A DNA stretch of 20,429 bases, taken from positions 1 to 20,429 of the forward strand of contig CAYJPA010000097.1 of assembly GCA_964371945.1 (NCBI GenBank), in the 5' to 3' direction. The notes below the pieces were generated by a model, which did no database searches, was not told where the DNA came from, and worked only from the letters and a program-made list of their open reading frames with translations. Within the stretch, counting starts at the first letter, position 1, and the number at the start of each line of letters is the position of its first letter. This stretch comes from CAYJPA01 sp964371945 (GTDB lineage Bacteria; Chloroflexota; Chloroflexia; Thermomicrobiales; UBA6265). Of the stretch, positions 15,416-20,429 are shown in pieces. Position numbers and translations under genes: made by a program.

Positions 15416-15577
15416 ATGGAGGAGGACTTAATGCGTCACCCCAATGCATTCCTGATCATTGTCGCCACCGCGGAGAGCGGAGCGGTTTAGGGGCGGTCTT
15501 TCCTGAAACCAGGGAATCGAATTGATGTAGTGGACGTCCGTGTTCCGCGGGCTGATTCGGTTTCTTCTTTCGTCTGA
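15416..15577 (+). pseudogene. Short frame with strong RBS, split by TAG
   Basis: ATG 15431 follows GGAGGAGG by about five bases (ATG 15416 is in the same frame inside that site). It reads MRHPNAFLIIVATAESGAV and stops at TAG 15488. The same frame then continues as GRSFLKPGNRIDVVDVRVPR and ends at TGA near 15577. TAG is one change from CAG. I do not recognise it. It may be a 19-aa peptide, a leader peptide, or a 49-53-aa small protein with a nonsense mutation; I favour the last but weakly. Confidence 0.3.
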
Positions 15578-15624
15578 TTCTCTCCTCTGATGCGCGCCGC
15601 AACTCCGCGGTGTCGACCCCGTTC

Positions 15625-15659
15625 GGCGCGTTCGCACGGTTTTTTGCCGTGCCCGCGCC
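15625..15659 (+). promoter_or_regulatory. Long hairpin in the leader of the RNHCP gene
   Basis: GGCGCG (15625-15630) pairs with CGCGCC (15654-15659) and GCACGG (15634-15639) pairs with CCGTGC (15647-15652), with a TTC/C internal loop and a T6G apical loop. Twelve GC-rich pairs make it stable. The T-run is in the loop rather than after the stem, so it is not a standard terminator. Confidence 0.45.
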
Positions 15660-15711
15660 CGCGATTCCTTCTCACAATCGAATGCAGCCCCAGCTCGGAA
15701 AGGAGCAATCA

Positions 15712-15843
15712 ATGGCTCTTGTCGTTGGTTCGTGGAACCCAGTCCCTCAGCGCTATCGACGTGCCTTTGCACGGTCAGAAGGACCTCCACTTGCCACGAA
15801 TGCACCACAATCAATGGAACGAGGACGATTTCAGCCGGCATGA
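15712..15843 (+). other. Possible upstream ORF overlapping the RNHCP gene
   Basis: ATG 15712 follows AAAGGAGCAATCA, the best ribosome binding site in this leader, and opens 43 codons (MALVVGSWNPVPQRYRRAFA and on) ending at TGA 15841. It overlaps the RNHCP start out of frame. It may couple translation, or mark where the start of another gene was joined on. Confidence 0.3.
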
Positions 15844-16264
15844 CAAAATCCGGCGACAAGAGCGGGCGTACGAGGATCAACGAGCTGGGCGGCGACCGCA
15901 ACGAAAACCAGACGGCAGCGAAGAGTTCAAATGCGGGCATTGCCGGGCCTTTATTGGACCAACCAGGTCCGGCGGGCGGCACCGGAACCACTGTCCGCTC
16001 TGCCTCTACTCGCGGCACGTCGATCGCTCCCATCCGGGCGACCGGTTGAGCGATTGCCGGTCGCTGATGGAGCCGATCGGAACGTTTGCCCGATCGAATG
16101 GCGAGCAGATGGTCGTGCACCGGTGCGGTGGGTGCGGCGCCGAGCGTCACAATCGAATTGCGGCGGACGACAACCCGATCGCGCTGTTGCGGTTGCAGCC
16201 GGTCGCGCCGCGACGAGGCAAAGCCGCGGAACAAGAGGTTGAAGACGAGGCGATCGCCTCATGA
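15800..16264 (+). CDS. RNHCP domain zinc-binding protein
   Basis: A 154-aa cytosolic protein of the RNHCP family, named for the motif seen here at residues 62-66. Paired cysteines at C45/C48 (FKCGHC), C65/C68 (HCPLC) and C109/C112 (RCGGC) plus C86 are spaced as zinc ribbons. GGRHRNHCPLCLYSRHVD and DCRSLMEPIGTF are family segments; function of the family is unknown. The start is uncertain: ATG 15800 lacks a clear ribosome binding site; TTG 15791 has AGGA eight bases upstream. A 43-codon frame at 15712-15843 with a much better site (AAAGGAG) overlaps the start by 44 bases in another frame and could feed ribosomes to it by coupling. The N-terminus before the zinc part is charged (RRQERAYEDQRAGRRPQRK). 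It converges on the MBL gene, with a strong hairpin between them. Confidence 0.85.
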   Translation: MHHNQWNEDDFSRHDKIRRQERAYEDQRAGRRPQRKPDGSEEFKCGHCRAFIGPTRSGGRHRNHCPLCLYSRHVDRSHPGDRLSDCRSLMEPIGTFARSNGEQMVVHRCGGCGAERHNRIAADDNPIALLRLQPVAPRRGKAAEQEVEDEAIAS

Positions 16265-16273
16265 CAACGATGA

Positions 16274-16295
16274 GGCGGGGCGCAAGCGCCCCGCC
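16274..16295. terminator. Bidirectional terminator between convergent genes
   Basis: GGCGGGGCG and CGCCCCGCC form nine GC-rich pairs around a CAAG loop, between the RNHCP stop (16264) and the MBL stop (16302). No long T-run follows, but position and strength fit a shared transcript end. Confidence 0.7.
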
Positions 16296-16301
16296 AATTC
16301 G

Positions 16302-17261
16302 TCAGCCGGACTTTGCTCGCTGTTTGTGCAGGCGGATCAGGCCGAGAGCAGCCATATAGGAAGGGGTTGCCCATTCGAGATTCGTGAGGATGCCCTCCGG
16401 AACCGGTCCGAGACGTTCAGCCATATGCTGATGGAAGAGCGCGGTCAGTTCATCGTGGGTCACGCCGCGGTCGAGCGCGGCCAAACCGATGTCGAGAAAC
16501 TCGTCCAAGTTCGCAAGCAACTGATCGATGTGGGCGTCCACATCATCGACCGGACCGAAATGCGTCAGGCACCAGCGCCGAGCACCCAAGGACCGCAGCC
16601 GCACGATGCTTTCCGCCCACCGGGCTGGATCCAGATCCGGCGGTGGCGTGGGAGGGCAGTTGAATCCGGTTCCAGGCATCCGCACACCGCCGGCATCGCC
16701 CGTGTATGCAACACCACTCCCGGCGTCCCAGAAGGCAACGTGGTGCCAGGCGTGCCCGGGTGTGAAATGCACCTGGAGATCGCGGCCCGCCACGTGGATC
16801 GTCGCGAAATCCACCAGCGCCCTGACCCGCGATTCGGGGATTGGAACGATCTCGCCCCAGAGCGGTTCCATCCGGTCGCCGTAGATTCTGGTTGCGCTGG
16901 AAACGAGCTTGGACGGATCGATCATGTGGGGCACACCGAACGGATGTACGTATACCACGACCTCGGGATCCTCACGAGCAAGCACCCCGGCCGCACCGGC
17001 GTGATCGAGATGGATATGCGTGACGAGCACTTTTTTGATCTTCGCTGGGTCGAAGCCCGCCTGGCGGACGGCCATCTTCAGGTTCGGTAGTGTCGAGCTC
17101 GGGCCGGTTTCGATCAGCGCGAGCTCCGAACGATCGACCAGCAGGTAGGCCGCGACGACATTCGCCCGCCCTTGAAATCCTAGGTCGATCAGCCAGGTTT
17201 CGCTTTCAAGCTGAAGCGCCGCACGCCTCGGATCGTAGGTTCCCGTATCATTCGCGGTCAT
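16302..17261 (-). CDS. MBL-fold metallo-hydrolase
   Basis: A 319-aa cytosolic metallo-beta-lactamase-fold protein. The metal motif THIHLDH is at residues 81-87, followed by H170 in TPGHAWHH, D189 in YTGDAGG and H234 in LTHFGP, a complete dinuclear metal set. The N-terminal strands (WLIDLGFQG, AAYLLV, LALIETGPS) and the long C-terminal helical part (about 240-319) fit the group of stand-alone MBL hydrolases that act on small molecules such as lactones, thioesters or glyoxalase-type substrates; the substrate is not readable. The ATG 17261 start is supported by AGAGGGGG upstream. It converges with the RNHCP gene and is divergent from the HTH-PIN pair. Confidence 0.92.
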   Translation of the reverse strand: MTANDTGTYDPRRAALQLESETWLIDLGFQGRANVVAAYLLVDRSELALIETGPSSTLPNLKMAVRQAGFDPAKIKKVLVTHIHLDHAGAAGVLAREDPEVVVYVHPFGVPHMIDPSKLVSSATRIYGDRMEPLWGEIVPIPESRVRALVDFATIHVAGRDLQVHFTPGHAWHHVAFWDAGSGVAYTGDAGGVRMPGTGFNCPPTPPPDLDPARWAESIVRLRSLGARRWCLTHFGPVDDVDAHIDQLLANLDEFLDIGLAALDRGVTHDELTALFHQHMAERLGPVPEGILTNLEWATPSYMAALGLIRLHKQRAKSG

Positions 17262-17345
17262 TATTCCCCCTCTTCAAACCAGGCGTGAGGATACCGCAAG
17301 TGAGTGACCGGACACCTCTCCCAAGCAATCGGGCAATCCAGACTT

Positions 17346-17351
17346 TATAAT
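17346..17351 (+). promoter_or_regulatory. Candidate -10 box upstream of the HTH-PIN operon
   Basis: A perfect TATAAT lies 108 bases before ATG 17459. No good -35 hexamer is found 16-18 bases upstream, so support is limited. Confidence 0.3.
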
Positions 17352-17458
17352 GGCGCCGCACGAGTGCGCAAACTCCCCGGCCATTGTATGTTGTTGCGTG
17401 CTACACTTGACTCGATGTTGACTGCTTGGGGCCTTGGCTCTCGCGAATTTCGATCAGA

Positions 17459-17782
17459 ATGGGGGAACCCGTGGACGACCAGGGCTTGGTGACCGTCGCG
17501 GACGCGGCCAAACGGTTGGAGCGCTCGACAGAGCAGGTCCGCCGCTATCTCCGTGAAGGACGCCTGCGCGGCCGCCGGATCGGTGGTCAGTGGTTCATTG
17601 AACAAGCAGCACTCGACGGTTTTCACGAAGGGCTCCGCGAGCAAACCGGCTTTCTGGATAAGATTCGACCGGCTAACCAACTGGACCCGCTCGCGGGCGT
17701 CATTGGAATTGGCCGTGGCGGCGGCAGCAACATCGCCGAGGGCAAAGAGGCCTATCGCCGCGCATTCCGATGGAGAAGGTAA
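17459..17782 (+). CDS. HTH (excisionase-type) DNA-binding antitoxin
   Basis: A 107-aa protein with a MerR/excisionase-type winged helix: VTVADAAKRLERSTEQVRRYLREGRLRGRRIGGQWFIE (about residues 10-47) has the usual helix-turn-helix and the wing with GGQW. The C-terminal half (GFHEGLREQTGFLDKIR, then a Gly-rich GIGRGGGSNIAEGKEAYRRA) would wrap the toxin. Its stop and the next start share one base (TAATG), as in toxin-antitoxin operons. It likely represses the operon and neutralises the PIN nuclease. The start is ATG 17459 or GTG 17471; GGGGGA sits just before the GTG, so the shorter form (103 aa) is quite possible. Start choice does not change the domain. Confidence 0.85.
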   Translation: MGEPVDDQGLVTVADAAKRLERSTEQVRRYLREGRLRGRRIGGQWFIEQAALDGFHEGLREQTGFLDKIRPANQLDPLAGVIGIGRGGGSNIAEGKEAYRRAFRWRR

Positions 17783-18174
17783 TGGACCACCCAGTTGCGT
17801 TTGTCGACTCATCCGCGATCGTGACCCTTGTCGACCGTGACGATGCGTCCCATGTGGCCGCGGTCGACGCGTATCAGTCGCTGGTCACCGCGGGTTATCG
17901 GCTCTTCACGACCAATCATGTGCTCGATGAGGCATTCGAGCTGCTGAGCACGGGAATCGGCATGGCCGCCGCTCAACAGTGGCTGACGGATCAACGGTTG
18001 ACGATCTACCACGTTGATGAGTCCGATCTCGCGGCCGCGATCGCAATGATCTCAAAACGTGATCCTTCATCACCGGTTTCGTTGACCGATGCGCTCAGCA
18101 TGGTCGTGATGGAGCGACTGGGCGTGGCGGATGCGTTCGCGGTCGATCCGGCATTCCTTGCCGAGCTCAACTGA
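17782..18174 (+). CDS. PIN-domain ribonuclease toxin (VapC-like)
   Basis: A 130-aa PIN protein of normal length. The acidic metal site is complete: D9 (FVDSSAI), E50 (VLDEAFELL), D103 (SLTDALS) and D122 (AVDPAF). It should be a Mg-dependent RNase that cleaves tRNA or other RNA when free of antitoxin. The upstream gene encodes the DNA-binding antitoxin and overlaps by one base. ATG 17782 follows GGAGAAGG; an ATG at 17770 is in frame but inside that site. Unlike the ParDE pair at 14 kb nothing in it looks broken, so this system may be functional. Confidence 0.9.
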   Translation: MDHPVAFVDSSAIVTLVDRDDASHVAAVDAYQSLVTAGYRLFTTNHVLDEAFELLSTGIGMAAAQQWLTDQRLTIYHVDESDLAAAIAMISKRDPSSPVSLTDALSMVVMERLGVADAFAVDPAFLAELN

Positions 18175-18226
18175 GTTGTTCTGAGATGCCACGGTGCCGT
18201 CGACATCCAAACCCGGTTTCGATTCG

Positions 18227-19183
18227 ATGACGCGGCACGAAACGCCGCGGACGCCCCGGTTTTGCCCCAATTGTGGCGCGCATAACCTCACGACGGCGGC
18301 GAATTGCGGGGTCTGCGGACAGCCCCTGACGAAACACGAGGATCTCGCTCGACTTTGGGGCACAGCGGACGAGAACCGTCCGAACGACGAACCGGAAGTC
18401 ATTGACCTCTACCCCAAGTTTGATGTGTCGTCGCAAGCAACGACTCCGTTTACCCAAACTCGCCCGTTCGATCCTGCAGATGTACGGCCGAAATCACCCC
18501 CCACCGCGGGTCGTGTGAGGGCCGCTGATCCCTGGTCATCCTCGGCGAGCAAGCTCTCTCGAAGCGAGCCCTTGCAGAGCACTTCGGCGGGTCTGGCGAT
18601 ACCAATAGCCTCGCCCGCGCATGGCATTCATGTGAAACGCAACGGCCCGCCGGGTTTTCTACTCGGTTGCTTTGCCGTGTTGTTGATTGCGGTGCTTGCC
18701 GCAATCGTGGTTTGGGGCGCAATTCGAGAGAGCCTCTCGGATCGCGTCAGCGATGAGATCAGTGTTGGCATCTCGAACGAATTGCGAATGATCGACAAGG
18801 CGCCTGTTCCGACCTCAGGTCAGATCCTCTTGACCGAAGAGGAGATCAACGCCGATCTCGATCGCGCCGCGGATTGGTACAGTCCCATCGAGGATGTCCA
18901 GGTTACCCTGGAGGATGGCGCGATCCGGGTTCGGTTCAAGGTGTATGGAATTACGAGCACGTATCGCAGTGGCCTCGCGGTTACAGGTGGACAGGTCGTG
19001 GTGGTCGATTCATCACTGAGTGGGGCTGCCGGCCGGGTGGTGGATATCGATGAGATCAGCGCTATTTTCGAATCGGAGCTGCAGGAGCTATTGCGTCGTT
19101 CAGGGTTGCAACCGGTAAGTGTGACGATAAACGAGGGCTCACTGATCTTGAAAACGAAACGTCTCGATTCCGCTGCCACCTGA
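18227..19183 (+). CDS. Zinc-ribbon, membrane-anchored protein with extracytoplasmic domain
   Basis: A 318-aa protein in four parts. The N-terminal zinc ribbon has CPNC at residues 13-16 and CGVC at 27-30. A low-complexity, Ser/Pro-rich stretch (about 45-130) follows, then one membrane segment at about 143-166 (FLLGCFAVLLIAVLAAIVVW), which suggests a zinc ribbon inside and a C-terminal domain outside. That domain (about 180-315) starts LLTEEEINADLDRA and alternates strands (VQVTLEDGAIRVRFKVYG, VSVTINEGSLILK). It recalls extracytoplasmic lipid-binding-like domains (YpmS/DUF2993 type), which I offer only as a guess. ATG 18227 is used; GTG 18194 is in frame and neither has a clear ribosome binding site. 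It lies 52 bases after the PIN gene and 12 before the DinB-like frame. Confidence 0.78.
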   Translation: MTRHETPRTPRFCPNCGAHNLTTAANCGVCGQPLTKHEDLARLWGTADENRPNDEPEVIDLYPKFDVSSQATTPFTQTRPFDPADVRPKSPPTAGRVRAADPWSSSASKLSRSEPLQSTSAGLAIPIASPAHGIHVKRNGPPGFLLGCFAVLLIAVLAAIVVWGAIRESLSDRVSDEISVGISNELRMIDKAPVPTSGQILLTEEEINADLDRAADWYSPIEDVQVTLEDGAIRVRFKVYGITSTYRSGLAVTGGQVVVVDSSLSGAAGRVVDIDEISAIFESELQELLRRSGLQPVSVTINEGSLILKTKRLDSAAT

Positions 19184-19195
19184 AGGACCAGTCAC

Positions 19196-19720
19196 GTGAC
19201 CGATCCGCACCTGTTTCCGACTCGAGCTGAATTGATGGAACGTATCGAGACCGCGTGGGCGGAGTTGAGTGGCGCGATTGCCGATTTGGATCAACATCAG
19301 TTGTCTATAGCGCCCGTGCGGGAGGTGGCTGGTCGATCAACGATCATCTGGCGCATCTCGCGGTTTGGATCAAGATGGCCGCGGCCATCTTGGCCGGCGA
19401 GAGCCGTCCCGAGGCTATGGGCCTCGAATTAAGGATATGGGATCGGGGCGACGAGGATGAGATCAATGCGTCGATCGAAGCGCTGGGGCAGACGATCGCC
19501 GGTGGATGTGCTTGCCACGCTCCGAACCGCGCAATCCCGGCCGCCTGATCTGATCGGGGGAATGAGCGACGAAGATCTCGCGCGACCGTACTCTCATTTC
19601 CAGCCGGATTCGCCGCCGTATTACCCAAATCCCCTCGTGGGGTGGATCGCAGGAAGCTCGTTCGGTCATGTCGATCTGCATTTGACCGCGATTCTCGCCA
19701 TCCGCCGTCAGGCGGTCTGA
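19196..19720 (+). pseudogene. Frameshifted DinB/ClbS-like protein
   Basis: Three stretches in shifting frames make one 174-codon protein. Frame one (GTG 19196, with GAAGGA eight bases upstream) reads MTDPHLFPTRAELMERIETA up to about 19320. A one-base loss near 19320-19324 leads into a frame with GGWSINDHLAHLAVWIKMAA and DRGDEDEINASIEA. Near 19480-19500 the frame returns to the first, with SPVDVLATLRTAQ, and ends with FGHVDLHLTAILAIRR at TGA 19718. The order (long helix, WS.NDHLAHL..W metal-type motif, HVDLH at the end) fits DinB/ClbS four-helix bundles, which are usually about 170 aa. It is 12 bases after the zinc-ribbon gene. Either a pseudogene or assembly errors. Confidence 0.78.
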
Positions 19721-19730
19721 CTGGCAGCGA

Positions 19731-19961
19731 CTAAACGCCGCGGCGCAGCCAATGCCTTTTTGATGATTCAATCTCAGGCGCGGTGGGCGTATTGCCATTG
19801 GCCGAATCAGGGGACAGATGGTCGGCCGCGTTTGACAGGCGAGAGGCCGCCAGGCCAAGCCCGGGCATCATCCTGCCGCTGAGCAGGCTCGACCAATACA
19901 TTCGATCGATGTTCGCCTCGAGTGGCGACACGTCATCAGAAACAATTGCCGGGTGAAACAT
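19731..19961 (-). CDS. Small hypothetical protein
   Basis: A 76-aa protein I do not recognise. ATG 19961 follows GAAAGGGG by seven bases, which is good support. The middle has a short helix-like or membrane-weak segment (MYWSSLLSGRMMPGLGLAAS), and the C-terminus is polar (SPDSANGNTPTAPEIESSKR). It is not a signal peptide. An open frame extends to 20054 but without such a ribosome binding site. It converges on the broken DinB-like gene, with 10 bases between stops. Confidence 0.5.
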   Translation of the reverse strand: MFHPAIVSDDVSPLEANIDRMYWSSLLSGRMMPGLGLAASRLSNAADHLSPDSANGNTPTAPEIESSKRHWLRRGV

Positions 19962-20385
19962 CGTTTGCCCCTTTCGCGGGCGTAGAGTGTCATTCATATG
20001 TCGCCGATCGAATCTCGGGGCGGGACCACCCACTCGGCGACCTAAGGTCTCCAATCATCCTATCGCGAGTTTGACCGTTTGGGGCATGACCAATGGCGCC
20101 CGATGATGAATCAGGACATTGGTCACCCAGGGACCCATTCGGCCCATTCGCACGGTGGGATGTTGTCTGACGGAATCCATCGAAGATTCAAAGCGAAGGG
20201 CGGCGCGGAGAGGTAACTAGTGTCTGGCCCAATTAGCTCACGACGGCTAGAGCGATCGGTAATAGGCGAGTAGGTGGCATCCTGCTGACCCGTCACCCTG
20301 AGGTACGAAGGGGCCCCCCGAAGGGCGTTTACGTCAACAGCCACCGTGTTTGGAGGGTCCAACGGCCTACCGGCTGTATGGACGG
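19962..20385. other. Intergenic region, no supported gene
   Basis: About 420 bases. An 89-codon minus-strand frame at 20123-20392 has no ribosome binding site and no protein-like pattern, and no transposase part is visible. Confidence 0.45.
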
Positions 20386-20429
20386 GAGACATGGGTAACA
20401 GGTGTTCTGAGACATGGGTGACACGTTTA
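20386..20429 (+). mobile_element. Possible end of an insertion sequence, cut by the window edge
   Basis: GAGACATGGGTAACA (20386-20400) and GAGACATGGGTGACA (20409-20423) differ at one base and repeat with a 23-base period. From memory this resembles the terminal repeats seen in IS481-type elements upstream of the transposase. No transposase is in the window; it would have to lie to the right. Confidence 0.35.

Noticed and set aside
13708..15490. Recoding of TAG as an amino acid in this genome
   Set aside because: Two split frames share TAG, but the alpha/beta hydrolase ends normally at TAG, and the toxin is split by TAA and TGA, so decay explains all of them better.
15634..15652. Rho-independent terminator
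   Set aside because: The T-run is in the loop rather than after the stem.

Overview
The window looks like one chromosomal stretch of a GC-rich, free-living bacterium, most likely a Chloroflexota of the Thermomicrobia/Sphaerobacter type. That placement is inference from gene style: a NB-ARC/LuxR regulator, a Tat-exported PGRP amidase with SH3 and discoidin domains and a Thr/Pro tail, a HAF-repeat secreted protein, an RNHCP zinc protein and an HTH-PIN toxin-antitoxin pair. No rRNA, tRNA, CRISPR array or complete transposase was seen.

Left part (1-3.2 kb): an unrecognised minus-strand small protein (52-435) is divergent from a plus-strand run of an SDR oxidoreductase (630-1412), a Gfo/Idh/MocA dehydrogenase (1506-2582) and, with a 4-nt overlap, a 197-aa protein that resembles a free-standing Gfo/Idh/MocA C-terminal domain (2579-3172). 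A 24-bp perfect palindrome follows. Together they look like a small sugar/polyol oxidation operon of unknown substrate.

Middle (3.9-13.5 kb): a large NB-ARC-LuxR regulator, a secreted alpha/beta hydrolase, and on the minus strand a D-2-hydroxyacid dehydrogenase and a 1097-aa exported cell-wall amidase. Then comes a secreted HAF-repeat protein with its own promoter and a compact structured 5' leader.

Decayed block (13.6-15.6 kb): this is the oddest part. A small gene has an early amber codon and a probable frameshift. A ParD-like antitoxin is intact, but its ParE toxin carries two in-frame stops. A secreted-protein fragment has ATA where a start codon belongs, and another small frame with a strong ribosome-binding site is split by TAG. 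Nearly all lesions are single C:G-to-T:A changes from a sensible codon, which fits neutral decay of an accessory island.

Right part (15.6-20.4 kb): an RNHCP zinc protein with a long leader hairpin converges on an MBL-fold hydrolase across a strong bidirectional terminator. Next are an HTH/PIN toxin-antitoxin pair that looks intact, a zinc-ribbon membrane-anchored protein, a frameshifted DinB/ClbS-like gene and a small minus-strand protein. The last 45 bases carry a 23-nt-spaced repeat that looks like the end of an insertion sequence continuing beyond the window.
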